This document shows positions 54,352-63,646 of a stretch of 64,000 bases of DNA, piece by piece (positions within the stretch are counted from its first letter, which is position 1; the number at the start of each line of letters is the position of its first letter). The stretch is from Methanosarcina sp. DH2. Its GTDB lineage: Archaea; Halobacteriota; Methanosarcinia; Methanosarcinales; Methanosarcinaceae. Position numbers and translations under genes: made by a program. The notes beneath the pieces are model-generated. The model did no database searches, was not told where the DNA came from, and was given only the letters and a program-made list of their open reading frames with translations. The stretch is from the NCBI RefSeq assembly GCF_020804225.1, contig NZ_WJBI01000005.1, positions 1-64,000 on the forward strand, given 5' to 3'.

Positions 54352-55926
54352 ATGGCAATTTCTTCCGGAAGCTCCTCTTTTAAAAATATTTTTTTGGGAA
54401 AAAAAGGTCAAAGCGTCGGGATAGTCCGTCCAATGGACTATAAAATCCCTGGAGCCTTCAGGCTTGAGAGCGGAAAGACCCTTTATGGCGTCAGGATAGA
54501 ATACGAAGTGTACGGGAAGATGAATTCCGATAAGAGCAATGTTATCCTGATCTGCCATGCCCTTACAGGAGACGCACACGCTGCCGGATTCCATCAAGGT
54601 GACAAAAAACCCGGCTGGTGGGACATTGTAATCGGCCCCAATAAAGCGTTTGACACTGAGAAATACTGCGTAATCTGCTCAAACATACTCGGAGGCTGTA
54701 AAGGCTCTACAGGCCCTTCCTCCATAGATCCTGAGACCGGAAAAATTTACGGCATCTCATTTCCCGTAATTACTATAGGGGACATGGTAAATGCCCAGAA
54801 AAAACTGGTTGAGCACCTTGGAATAAAACAGCTTTTTGCGGTTGCAGGCGGCTCCATGGGTGGAATGCAGGTGCTCCAGTGGACAGTCAGCTACCCCGAG
54901 ATGGTAAAAAAAGCAATTGCAATAGCGACCACAGCATCCACAACCCCCCAGCAAATAGCATTCGGAGCAATCGGCAGGAAAGCCATAACCGATGACCCTA
55001 AATGGAACGGAGGGGACTATTACGGAAAAAAGATACCTTCCCAGGGGCTCGCACTTGCACGCATGATAGGGCACATTACATACCTGAGTGATGCTTCGAT
55101 GCAAAAAAAGTTCGGAAGACTCGAACGAGATGCGGTGGCAGCAGGCGTCACAGGCACGACAGGCACGACAGGCACGAATTTGTCTGAACTTTCTCCTGAG
55201 CTCTCCCATGATTTTGCCCCAAACTTCCAGGTCGAGAGCTACCTGAATTACCAGGGAGATAACTTCACAAAGCGTTTTGATGCCAATTCATACCTGTACA
55301 TTACAAAAGCCGTGGATTATTTTGACCTATCAAAAAATGGTTCTCTTATAGAGGGCTTTTCCGGAGTTACTGCAAAGTACCTTGTAATCTCCATATCTTC
55401 AGACTGGCTCTATCCCCCTTACCAATCCCAGGAGATCGTATCGGCTCTTACTGCAAACGGAGTCGATGCCAGGTATGAGGAAATCAGGTCCCAGTACGGA
55501 CACGATGCCTTCCTGCTTGAAGAAGGACAGCTAAGCTACCTGCTAAGGAGCTTCCTCTCGCAGATCCTTGTAAGTGATGTCATGAACCGGAATTTCTACA
55601 CGGTTTCGAGAGACGAAACAATCGAGCATGCATCAAAGCTGATGGTGAAAGAACGTATAAGTCACCTGCCTGTCATATCCGAGGACGGAAAGCTTGAAGG
55701 CATAGTCACTTCCTGGGACATTACAAAAGCAGTAGCCTGTAAAATCAATGAGCTGGATGAAATAATCACACGGGATGTAAAGTACGTATACGAAGGGGAA
55801 AGAATTGAAAGCGCATCCTCAATAATGGAAGATTATTCAATCTCTGCACTTCCGGTCATTGACTCTGAGAACCGTGTAATAGGCATTGTTACAAGCGACA
55901 GCATAAGTGCTCTTATTTGTAAGTAA
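54352..55926 (+). CDS. metX: Homoserine O-acetyltransferase fused to CBS pair
   Basis: 524 residues. Residues 1-400 are the alpha/beta-hydrolase MetX: VILICHALTGDAHAAG, ILGGCKGSTGPSSIDP, nucleophile S168 in AGGSMGGMQVLQW, and the catalytic Asp/His region DWLYPPYQ and YGHDAFLLEEG. A Gly/Thr repeat (about 262-275, TGTTGTTGT) sits in the lid insertion. Residues 407-524 are two CBS domains (VMNRNFYTVSRDE, HLPVISEDGKLEGIV; LPVIDSENRVIGIV), which usually bind adenosyl compounds and could give feedback control. It is likely co-transcribed with metY (51-base gap). Confidence 0.9.
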   Translation: MAISSGSSSFKNIFLGKKGQSVGIVRPMDYKIPGAFRLESGKTLYGVRIEYEVYGKMNSDKSNVILICHALTGDAHAAGFHQGDKKPGWWDIVIGPNKAFDTEKYCVICSNILGGCKGSTGPSSIDPETGKIYGISFPVITIGDMVNAQKKLVEHLGIKQLFAVAGGSMGGMQVLQWTVSYPEMVKKAIAIATTASTTPQQIAFGAIGRKAITDDPKWNGGDYYGKKIPSQGLALARMIGHITYLSDASMQKKFGRLERDAVAAGVTGTTGTTGTNLSELSPELSHDFAPNFQVESYLNYQGDNFTKRFDANSYLYITKAVDYFDLSKNGSLIEGFSGVTAKYLVISISSDWLYPPYQSQEIVSALTANGVDARYEEIRSQYGHDAFLLEEGQLSYLLRSFLSQILVSDVMNRNFYTVSRDETIEHASKLMVKERISHLPVISEDGKLEGIVTSWDITKAVACKINELDEIITRDVKYVYEGERIESASSIMEDYSISALPVIDSENRVIGIVTSDSISALICK

Positions 55927-55962
55927 ATGTAAAAATGAGTATTGATAAGTCAATGTAAGGAA

Positions 55963-56100
55963 GTAAGAGTCTATCCGAAAAGTCAGTAATGCATGTTGAA
56001 AAGTCACAATAGGTCTATAACATCAGAGTATCCGTTTCAGTTTTACATATTGCCTATGCGAAAGGTACAGCAGGTAACCGCTTTTCGGATAGGCTCTTAC
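55963..56100. mobile_element. MITE-like element (138 bp)
   Basis: The 20-bp ends GTAAGAGTCTATCCGAAAAG (55963-55982) and its reverse complement (56081-56100, one mismatch) flank a non-coding 98-bp centre. The GAG.CTATCCGAAAAG end resembles the ends of some IS5-type elements, which is from memory. No clear target duplication is seen. Confidence 0.7.
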
Positions 56101-56112
56101 TTGTGGACAACC

Positions 56113-56135
56113 CACTTAACCGAAAACGCATGAAT
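56113..56135. repeat. 23-bp sequence shared with 46245-46267
   Basis: CACTTAACCGAAAACGCATG plus three bases; the copy at 46245 has one change. It lies next to the MITE at the border of the accessory region, perhaps the relic of another element end. Confidence 0.55.
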
Positions 56136-56166
56136 AACAATTACATGCTATAGGTGAAAAATCTAA

Positions 56167-56868
56167 TTAATGTCGATTATTGCGAAGATACGATTTGTTT
56201 CTTACCGCATCAATAATTTGATCTCGAAAATATTCAAGCATTTCTAATACATCTTGATGTAAGATAAAGAATTCTTCCTTCCCTATACAATATCTCTCTC
56301 CATGTACAATCTTATTTCTTGATTCAAGTAAAGTAAAATTGATCATGTGTTTTTTAAGTTCATATCGAGAGTTATTTAACCCTAATGTAAATAACACATC
56401 TTCAAGTATATCATAATTCAAATTTGAAGTTGTCTCAATTCCATTCTTATGTGGGAGATCAACCGCATTTAACGACTCGTTTCGCAAAATATTTACAACT
56501 TCATAGTGAATAATAGTTTTACTTGTATTCCCACAGCTTTTAAGTCTTTGTTTAAGTGCCAGAGTAATGAAATTATCAGTCATATCTTCATAGTTTAATT
56601 TCTTTTGTTTCAGATAATTAATGTACCAATTTCCTGAATTGCTAATGTAGCCTTGCCAGTGAGCATAAAGCATTGTTACCCCTACGCGAAGATAGGTGTC
56701 TATATTTTTAGGAGGTGCCAAGTATAACGAACTGACTATGAAACTTAGCTCTTTTCTTCTCCAAGCAAAGTCAGCATCTAAAAGCTCAAACAACTTTTCA
56801 TCTGTTAGAATCTTCATATTCTCGAAATCCTCTGGCAAATAATAAGTTGAAAAAATATTATCAGGCAC
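56167..56868 (-). CDS. HEPN-domain protein (MAE_28990/MAE_18760-like)
   Basis: 233 residues, all-helical. It begins with a helix DADFAWRRKELSFIVSSLY and TYLRVGVTMLYAHWQGYI, and near the end has ESRNKIVHGERY, the HEPN RX4H motif (R184, H189). This order matches the MAE_28990/MAE_18760-type HEPN family, whose members are predicted RNases often found near restriction or toxin-antitoxin genes. No obvious antitoxin partner is adjacent. Base composition is more AT-rich than the sulfur island. Start ATG 56868. RNase activity is inferred from the motif. Confidence 0.75.
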   Translation of the reverse strand: MPDNIFSTYYLPEDFENMKILTDEKLFELLDADFAWRRKELSFIVSSLYLAPPKNIDTYLRVGVTMLYAHWQGYISNSGNWYINYLKQKKLNYEDMTDNFITLALKQRLKSCGNTSKTIIHYEVVNILRNESLNAVDLPHKNGIETTSNLNYDILEDVLFTLGLNNSRYELKKHMINFTLLESRNKIVHGERYCIGKEEFFILHQDVLEMLEYFRDQIIDAVRNKSYLRNNRH

Positions 56869-56885
56869 TATCTCATAACCAACGT

Positions 56886-57083
56886 TTAAGGCATAAAGAT
56901 TTTTTTACCAAGTGGTACAATTGCCGATATCCTGATATTAAAATTGACTCCACTACCGATATTACCCAAGTAAGTCGCATCAGACCATAGAGAACTTGCT
57001 CTCTTTGTTAGACTTTCGATTAATGCCTCATCAATTGGTTTTAAGCTCCAATTCTCTATATTCGATCCAATTCCGATTCCTAC
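56886..57083 (-). pseudogene. Fragment of an unidentified protein
   Basis: A 65-codon open stretch without start ends at UAA 56886-56888. It reads VGIGIGSNIENWSLKPIDEA and later LWSDATYLGNIGSGVNFNI. Its upstream end is a stop at the point where the plus-strand HEAT frame begins, as if two broken genes were joined. No family recognised. Confidence 0.35.
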
Positions 57084-57090
57084 TGCTTAA

Positions 57091-58011
57091 CTGGCATGGG
57101 AAGACCTGCATAAATTGATACTTGATGAAAATTCTGATGTTAGAGGAGGTGCCGCTAAGGCCATTGGTGCTGCTTTTTCACATTTGCCAGATAAACAACA
57201 AGCTTGGAACGATTTACATGAACTAACCTACGATGATTCTGAATATCGTGAATACGTAAATTGGGATATCGCCTCTGCCATTGGTACTGCTTTTCTATGT
57301 TTGCCGGATAAAGAGCAAGCTTGGAACGATTTATGCAGGTTAGCCATTGATGAATGTTGTGAAGCAAGACAGAAAGCTATTGAAGTTTTAGGCTTTGCAT
57401 TTATTCATGTGCCAAACAAGCAAAAGGCATTAAACGACATATATGAACTCACCAAATACGGAGACGAAGAAGACAGTGATATTACAACCTACGCGTATCA
57501 TTCTCTTGGAAATATCTCTTTATTTAAAGCATCACAATGCAAAGACGTAGAAGAGTATAAAAGAGAATTAGAGCAAGCAATTGGTTTTTTTAAAAAAGCA
57601 GGACAGACTAATTGGTGTGAAAATCCATCGCGATTTAATCTATGTTTGTTTGGGGCTTTACATACAATGCTTTTTAATAAGCAGGGAGCAAACGAAGACT
57701 TAAATGAATACCTAGCCTGTATTAAATCAATTACTCAGTATCTGAGAGCTGACCAGTGTAAAAAGTTACTTCGCGAAGCTATTGAAAATCTTGCAACTGC
57801 ATCTAAACAAGTCCAGTATTTAGAAAATAAAGACTTTAAAACTACAGAAAATGAGCTCAAATTTTATAGGAAATATTTTGATCACGCAGAAGAACTTCTT
57901 AGAGATACTGAAGAAAAATTACCACTTGTAACAGGCGTGATAAGAAAGGGAATGCCTATTTTGGATAAAAATCTTAAAAAAACACTAAGTGATCATGTAG
58001 AAAGGAGTTAA
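57091..58011 (+). CDS. HEAT-repeat protein, 5'-truncated
   Basis: About 300 residues. The first third holds three HEAT-like repeats with the phrase LPDKQQAWNDLHELTYDDSE, typical of Methanosarcina HEAT/PBS-lyase-type proteins that often follow an N-terminal NTPase domain. The rest is helical with no clear motif. The frame starts in the middle of a repeat (AWEDLHKLILDENSD) behind a stop at 57088; only TTG 57115 can serve as start. So this is either a truncated protein or the remnant of a larger NTPase-HEAT protein. The junction is at about 57085-57090. Confidence 0.65.
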   Translation: MAWEDLHKLILDENSDVRGGAAKAIGAAFSHLPDKQQAWNDLHELTYDDSEYREYVNWDIASAIGTAFLCLPDKEQAWNDLCRLAIDECCEARQKAIEVLGFAFIHVPNKQKALNDIYELTKYGDEEDSDITTYAYHSLGNISLFKASQCKDVEEYKRELEQAIGFFKKAGQTNWCENPSRFNLCLFGALHTMLFNKQGANEDLNEYLACIKSITQYLRADQCKKLLREAIENLATASKQVQYLENKDFKTTENELKFYRKYFDHAEELLRDTEEKLPLVTGVIRKGMPILDKNLKKTLSDHVERS

Positions 58012-58048
58012 GCACATTTTTATACTGTGCTTAAACATTTTTATAAAC

Positions 58049-58507
58049 TTAAGCAGTACGGCAATATTCGTCTAAATTCGTGGACATATCAACAATGTCG
58101 TCCAAGAGATTATCGAATTGGTTTACAAGACTTGAAGGATATTCCCTGCTCCAAGCGTCAGCACTAACAATAGCAGATCTATCTGCTATTACACGCATCC
58201 TAGATGCGAAATCTATTAATTTATCCGACACAGCGTCAGGTAGTATACCAACAGCACTTATTTCATTAGAGATGAGAAGAAACTGATTTAAGTGATGGTT
58301 GAGTTTCTCTTCATTTATAAATACAAGGTATTCAGCATCTTCGTTTGAATAGATCTGATTGCTTTTTGAATACGATTTCCAATCATTAAGAAATCCTAAT
58401 AGAGTCTTTTTTATTAAAATTTTAGCTGTCAGAACACGTTCTTCTTCAGCTAGTTGTTTATCACGAATTCTTAGAATTTCGTTGTATAATATATCTGATA
58501 AAGCCAT
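58049..58507 (-). CDS. Helical protein of unknown function
   Basis: About 152 residues starting MALSDILYNEILRIRDKQLA; the frame is open 39 bases further but the shorter start fits a helix better. It is predicted all-alpha and soluble, with SASxxW-like SADAWSREYPSSLVNQFDNLL at the end. No family is recognised. It is convergent with the HEAT gene and divergent from the pentapeptide gene. Confidence 0.5.
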   Translation of the reverse strand: MALSDILYNEILRIRDKQLAEEERVLTAKILIKKTLLGFLNDWKSYSKSNQIYSNEDAEYLVFINEEKLNHHLNQFLLISNEISAVGILPDAVSDKLIDFASRMRVIADRSAIVSADAWSREYPSSLVNQFDNLLDDIVDMSTNLDEYCRTA

Positions 58508-58684
58508 GAAAAAGAAAATAGCATTATATATGAAAAGCTTTTCCACTTAATCAATATCTGTAACCATCTTATAGTTTTCATTGTTTTTTTTCGTTTATTC
58601 ATCTTTGAGTATAAATGATAATGTTTATTTTAGTTCACTGTTGATAAAGAATGGTTTAACATTTCATAATAAGGAAAAAAGATT

Positions 58685-59920
58685 ATGGCGTTGAGCAAAG
58701 CGTATGAGAAGGCAAGACAACATAAGCTGTTGTTAATATTCATTATTATTGTTTTTGCTGTTACGTTTGTACTTATCGCCTTATTCCTTCGTTATATAGT
58801 ATTCACATATCCTGTAAATCAGGTGTCTCAGTATGGAATAACTAACGCAACCGAAAAAGCTAATTTAATTAATCAATATCGTACAACTTCAATTCAATTC
58901 ATTGCTACATTAGCCCAAATACTAGGTGGCACTGCTGTTGGAATCGGAATTTATTTTGCTTGGAAAAATATTACAGTTGCTCAGGAAGGTCAAATTACAG
59001 AACGTTTTACTCGAGCTGTAAATCAATTAGGTGCTAACGATCAATCAGGAAATCCAGCAATAGAGATTAGGATAGGTGGAATATATGCTCTGGGAAGAAT
59101 CTTAGACAAATCTGATAGTGATTACTGGCCAATTCTGGAAATATTAACTACTTATGTTAGAAAAAATTCGAGTGTTGAAAGTAAGAATACAAAAGTTGAA
59201 GATATTAAGAATCAAAAGGAATTATCTGAGGATATTAAAGCGATTCTTGATGTAATTAGAAGACGCAAGTATTCTGCTCCGGAAAAGGAGCCAAGCAAAT
59301 TATATACGGAACAAGTTATCTTAAAAGATTATAAACTTATAAAAACCTCTCTTAAAGGAGCTAAAGTTCAACCTGTTGACCTTATTGAACTTGCACTTAG
59401 CAGAAAACAAAAGAGTTTCTTTAGGGACAGAGAACCAGGCAATTTAAATCTGGAAAAAAGCTATCTACGAGGAGCTAATTTTACGGGTGGCTATTTTAAA
59501 AGAGCTCACTTTAATGAAACTGATCTTTGTCAAGCTAGCCTCATGTTTGCTAATCTTACAGAAGCTCGTCTTTTTGATGCTAACCTTCAAAATGCATTCC
59601 TTATACTAACTAATCTTACAAAGGCCAATCTTAAAGGAGCTGATCTTGAGAGAGCTAATCTTATAGGAGCTAAACTTATAGGAGCTAAACTTATAGGGGC
59701 AGACCTAAGAGGAGCTGACCTTCAAGTATCTCGCCTTCAAGGAGCTGATCTTGAAGGGGCTGATCTTGAAGGGGCTGATCTTACAGGAGCTAAAAATCTA
59801 ACTGTTGACCAGCTTTCAAAAGTAAAATCACTTTATAAGGCAGAATTGGACAAAGAACTCAAAATACCATTAGGAGAAAAGTATCCTGCACTTTTTGATG
59901 AACCTAAAGATGAACCTTGA
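58685..59920 (+). CDS. Pentapeptide-repeat membrane protein
   Basis: 411 residues. Two membrane helices (about 17-40 and 72-92) flank a short loop. A linker with ITERFTRAVNQLGANDQSGN and EIRIGGIYALGRILD follows; this block is common to a large group of pentapeptide-repeat proteins. Residues about 255-365 are pentapeptide repeats (A(D/N)LxG type: GADLERANLIGAKLIGAKL). The repeat domain forms a right-handed beta-helix, the rest anchors it to the membrane. Family roles are unknown; some have been linked to stress or defence. Single gene with SD-like AAGGAAAAAAG. Confidence 0.8.
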   Translation: MALSKAYEKARQHKLLLIFIIIVFAVTFVLIALFLRYIVFTYPVNQVSQYGITNATEKANLINQYRTTSIQFIATLAQILGGTAVGIGIYFAWKNITVAQEGQITERFTRAVNQLGANDQSGNPAIEIRIGGIYALGRILDKSDSDYWPILEILTTYVRKNSSVESKNTKVEDIKNQKELSEDIKAILDVIRRRKYSAPEKEPSKLYTEQVILKDYKLIKTSLKGAKVQPVDLIELALSRKQKSFFRDREPGNLNLEKSYLRGANFTGGYFKRAHFNETDLCQASLMFANLTEARLFDANLQNAFLILTNLTKANLKGADLERANLIGAKLIGAKLIGADLRGADLQVSRLQGADLEGADLEGADLTGAKNLTVDQLSKVKSLYKAELDKELKIPLGEKYPALFDEPKDEP

Positions 59921-60053
59921 ATTAACCAGGTGTCATCAGTTAGGTAACAATAGTGGCAAGAAAATAACCTATAATGCAAACTTAGTATTGTTGCTTTATC
60001 AATTTATTTTAGCAAGTCTTTGTATTTTATTGTCCCTTCAATAGGCATATTTT

Positions 60054-60383
60054 TTAATCACCACAATATTGGCATTTATAGTACCTTGTTGTCTTTTTTA
60101 TTATCCCCTCAGAACATCTTGTCTCTTCAATCAACAGCCTTTTTATCTCTTTATAGCCAAGATCTTGATTGCATTTTTTACATTTTGTATGGTTACTAAT
60201 CAACACAGAAGAAAAAATTAGAAACCCTGTAATAACTAAAGGATACCCAAAAAATAGAAATGTAAACTCCAACTTATATCCAGTATCATCCGATACAGTT
60301 GGAAAATTATTACTACCAAAAAATAAAGATGGAGAACTAGAAGTTAAAAATCCTAATACGGCAACGGAAAAGCCTAAAAGCAT
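60054..60383 (-). CDS. Small membrane protein with zinc-ribbon-like tail
   Basis: 109 residues. Two hydrophobic helices (about 3-20 and 43-63) lead to a C-terminal domain with CKKC and CQYC, able to bind zinc. It is unrecognised. The start at 60383 gives the first helix. Nearby genes are also unknown and no operon is seen. Moderate confidence that it is real. Confidence 0.5.
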   Translation of the reverse strand: MLLGFSVAVLGFLTSSSPSLFFGSNNFPTVSDDTGYKLEFTFLFFGYPLVITGFLIFSSVLISNHTKCKKCNQDLGYKEIKRLLIEETRCSEGIIKKTTRYYKCQYCGD

Positions 60384-60921
60384 GTTTTTGATTCACCAAA
60401 GCGACTAATAAACAAAGGAGCCAATTTTTCTATAATCATCAGAAAAATATTCCAAAATATATTATCGTTTTTCCTTTCGACCTTCGTATTTAGAATAATT
60501 TTCTGAATATATATTTTGTGAGTTGTTTATATAATTTTCATAGTATTGTGAATTATCCCAATAACAGTACGTTCAATGTTACAATCTTTGAAGTCTAGTT
60601 TGGAGGATATTTCTGTCAGCAAAATCAACCTCGATCTATAATTAAAACAAGAATATGCTATATCTCACCAGAAACATATCCTTCTATTTATTTAATAGCT
60701 ACTAAAATTTATTGCTGTTTTTAACATATTGTAAAACATCATGAAAAATTGTCAGTTTTGGCTAACCTAGTGCTAAGGACTATCAGATGAGTGTGGTATC
60801 AATTGATAGACAGCACAAACGGATTTCAGGGAATTACAAAGATGCTAACATTGTAGAATGAAAAAAGTAATAGAGTTGTTAAGATATTAGGATATAATAT
60901 GATCTCTTTTGCTTTTGGGAT
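60384..60921. other. AT-rich gap
   Basis: No gene, RNA or strong repeat is seen in about 540 very AT-rich bases. Confidence 0.4.
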
Positions 60922-61731
60922 TTATTCTGTACGCTGTATTTTCAAATCAAATTTTTTGTCATTCAATTTTAATAGGACACAAATAGAAGCAAGGAAAGTA
61001 TAAAACATCCAATCGTACCAAATATCTTTATCATAATCGCTTTGTTGCTTTCTATTGAGATGGCGGATATCGAAATTGTTAATTATATTAAAGAGATTTT
61101 TCTCATCATCTCTAGGTAGTCGTATATCACTTTCTTTAAGATATTCAAGCACATCAGCAAGTGTTCTTATAGCTTCTTTCTTATCCTCAACTGAAGAATT
61201 GTAGCGAGAAAACTTTGAAATTGCATATTTTACCCTTAAATCAATACTATCGGGATCATTCGTTTCAATAGCTTCTTCAATCAGTGTTTCAAAGCCTAGA
61301 GGTGAAAGCTTTTGAATTTCTCCATCTTCCGAAAGTTCGTATCCTCCATTGTAGTGTTTGAGGATAGTATTTATTTTAGCACGATACGCTTTCTTCTTTT
61401 TTTCTGTCTTTTCTGTCTCTAAGCCCTTCTTTTCGAAAGGATAAGTCGACCCAAGAATATATACACGAATATGATGATAAAGTAACTCCATAGCAGTAAA
61501 CAAATCGACTTCATTATAAAGTCTGATATTATCCTCTATTGGCCAAATGTCCATCATTTTAGTTATGCCATAGACATAAATATCAGCGTTCTTATAATTA
61601 TTAATTGATATATATTCTTCATATTCTCCATATATCGCAGAAAAAATATCCTTAAGTATCTCAAAACTAATTCTTGGATCTATACCGGCTATTCTTTCGC
61701 CATAGTATCTTCTATCAGACAGATCAGTCAT
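60922..61731 (-). CDS. Unknown protein with AbiJ/HEPN-like C-terminus
   Basis: About 269 residues from ATG 61731 (GGTGG 5 bases before). Helical throughout. The last third (DEKNLFNIINNFDIRHLNRK, DYDKDIWYDWMFYTFLASI) recalls a C-terminal block in predicted abortive-infection HEPN proteins, with RH in the expected place. I am not sure of the family. The gene lies behind another unknown gene in the same direction (99-base gap or more), and may be its partner. Confidence 0.5.
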   Translation of the reverse strand: MTDLSDRRYYGERIAGIDPRISFEILKDIFSAIYGEYEEYISINNYKNADIYVYGITKMMDIWPIEDNIRLYNEVDLFTAMELLYHHIRVYILGSTYPFEKKGLETEKTEKKKKAYRAKINTILKHYNGGYELSEDGEIQKLSPLGFETLIEEAIETNDPDSIDLRVKYAISKFSRYNSSVEDKKEAIRTLADVLEYLKESDIRLPRDDEKNLFNIINNFDIRHLNRKQQSDYDKDIWYDWMFYTFLASICVLLKLNDKKFDLKIQRTE

Positions 61732-61869
61732 ATTTCCACCTATAATGGATACATATTCTATTAAAAACATGTATTAAAGCGATATAACAGATAGATGTAG
61801 TTAACGAAAAGTACTCTAATTGAATGAAAATAACAGAGTAATTAGTATCCTGGACGTACACTTCTAGTT

Positions 61870-62874
61870 TTATTCATCACGATATATTTTTTCGTTGCAG
61901 CTTAATCCGTACTCTTTTGCCCATTCTTCGATTAAACTCAAAAAATCATCATTAGTCTCGAAATGTCTGAGACTTTTCATTTTGATATGACACAAATTTG
62001 GGTTATGAACCTTGTTTGATATTTTACCTAGCAGTTCTATTATGAATTTAATTAGTATCCCCATATTATATTCTTCGAGTCCTTCTCCACCGTGATCATC
62101 ATTACCGAATTCCTCATAAAAAACTTCAGAATCAATATAATTATAGATCCCTTCACCACGGCTAAAGCTGTAAATTGCATTTCCACTTCCCCAGTAAAGT
62201 TCTTCAAACCTTGTTGCTCCGTAGGTAATTTCATTTCTCCAATCCAATTCTGTGCGGCTAGGAGTATCTATTCCTATCTCTTTTAAGAATTCGTCGTTGA
62301 AGAAACTTTTTATGCCATCGTTGTCTAGCGAAATAAGATTAGTTGAATCAAATTCTTTGTAGTATTCTTTCGCCGTTTTCCATAAATGAACATGTGGACC
62401 ACTTTTAATCTTAGCTTTCCTGTAGGCATACACTCTATCGTTCCAATTTTCACGGAATAATTCTATTGGTGGTGCTCCATGAAATACAGAATATCCCTGT
62501 AACCTACAAAGTGAATTATTTAGATAAAACCGAGGATAATAAAAAGTTACTTTTGCCCATGAGTGATATCCACCTTTTTGCAAATATTTATAACAACACA
62601 TCAAGTACAGAGCTTTGTTAAAATACTCATTTGCATCTCTTAAGCAAAAGTAATCAATTACCCCTTCCGAATCTTCAATATATTTATTCTGATTATTGAC
62701 CTTCTGTTTTTTTAGATAATAACCTAAGATTCCTTTAAGCTCAAATCCAAGTTTACGAAGATCATTTGCTTGAATATCTCCGCAGTATTTGGAAAAATTA
62801 ACGAAATCTTTGTTCATAGGAGATTCTGAGTAGTATTTTATTAGCTGATCAACATTTTTTGCACTTTCCACCAT
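61870..62874 (-). CDS. Unknown protein, probable partner of the next gene
   Basis: 334 residues, predicted soluble and mainly alpha-helical, with Tyr- and Asn-rich segments and several cysteines (C31, C77 region, FCLRDANEYFNKALYLMCCY). No motif recognised. It lies 138 bases upstream of the AbiJ/HEPN-like gene, both on the minus strand, so they may be co-expressed. Base composition is AT-rich like the surrounding accessory genes. Confidence 0.5.
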   Translation of the reverse strand: MVESAKNVDQLIKYYSESPMNKDFVNFSKYCGDIQANDLRKLGFELKGILGYYLKKQKVNNQNKYIEDSEGVIDYFCLRDANEYFNKALYLMCCYKYLQKGGYHSWAKVTFYYPRFYLNNSLCRLQGYSVFHGAPPIELFRENWNDRVYAYRKAKIKSGPHVHLWKTAKEYYKEFDSTNLISLDNDGIKSFFNDEFLKEIGIDTPSRTELDWRNEITYGATRFEELYWGSGNAIYSFSRGEGIYNYIDSEVFYEEFGNDDHGGEGLEEYNMGILIKFIIELLGKISNKVHNPNLCHIKMKSLRHFETNDDFLSLIEEWAKEYGLSCNEKIYRDE

Positions 62875-63005
62875 AATTTTCGAAAATGTCTCAATAAGTT
62901 ATGAAACTTGCTTTTTAATATAAAATCAAAATTTACTTTAGAGGACTCCATATAGTATGTCAGAAAGTACGAAAGTGTTAAATATATGGACGTGATTCTA
63001 TAATA

Positions 63006-63215
63006 ATGTTTGAAAAAATATCAGTAAGCAAGGTGATATATATCGCAAAGAATCATCCAACCGGTGATAATCGAAGAATTGGAGCTATTAAAGACAGATC
63101 ACAGACACAAAACCCTGTAACTGATAAATGGGTAAAACGTGATACAACAACCGGAAGATTTATGGACGTAAAAAGTGATGGAAAGCCCTTCAAAGGAGTT
63201 AGAAAAGAAAAATAA
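63006..63215 (+). CDS. Small conserved protein (69 aa)
   Basis: 69 residues, basic, with the C-terminal phrase NPVTDKWVKRDTTTGRFMDV and KPFKGVRKEK, which is found in a widespread small-protein family of unknown function. Start ATG 63006 is followed by an extra N-terminal stretch. A terminator-like hairpin lies 78 bases downstream. No partner is known. Confidence 0.6.
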   Translation: MFEKISVSKVIYIAKNHPTGDNRRIGAIKDRSQTQNPVTDKWVKRDTTTGRFMDVKSDGKPFKGVRKEK

Positions 63216-63292
63216 TATTTTTAGATGTAGATGCTGCACAAAAACAGCATCATAGTCCATTAAGTTTTGCGGTACAATCAGTCTTTATGAAA

Positions 63293-63335
63293 CCTTGAAT
63301 GCAGCTTTCACAAAAAGACTAAACTGTATTCAAGG
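63293..63335. terminator. Terminator-like hairpin
   Basis: A 12-bp inverted repeat (CCTTGAATGCAG with CTGTATTCAAGG, one mismatch) followed by CTTTTTATTTCT. It lies behind the small gene at 63006. Confidence 0.45.
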
Positions 63336-63646
63336 CTTTTTATTTCTATATTTTGAGGAAGTAGCTTAATATTTAACATGTTACTATCTCTAGTCACTAT
63401 TAAGCTGTTTAACTATTCTCATTGATTCTTTCAAGAAATTGCACTCAGAACCCTCAAAAACCCCTACAAAGGGTCGAATCTATTTTCTTGATGAATTGCA
63501 TATCTTAACTTTCAATCTCGTTTTCAAGCTCTTATGAACTCAACATTCCCCATTCTGTCAATCGCTTCTTAATATCTCTCATTTCATAACACAAAACAAA
63601 GAGCACTTATTTTTATCTAACTGTCAAAGTCAGGCTGTAATAACAT

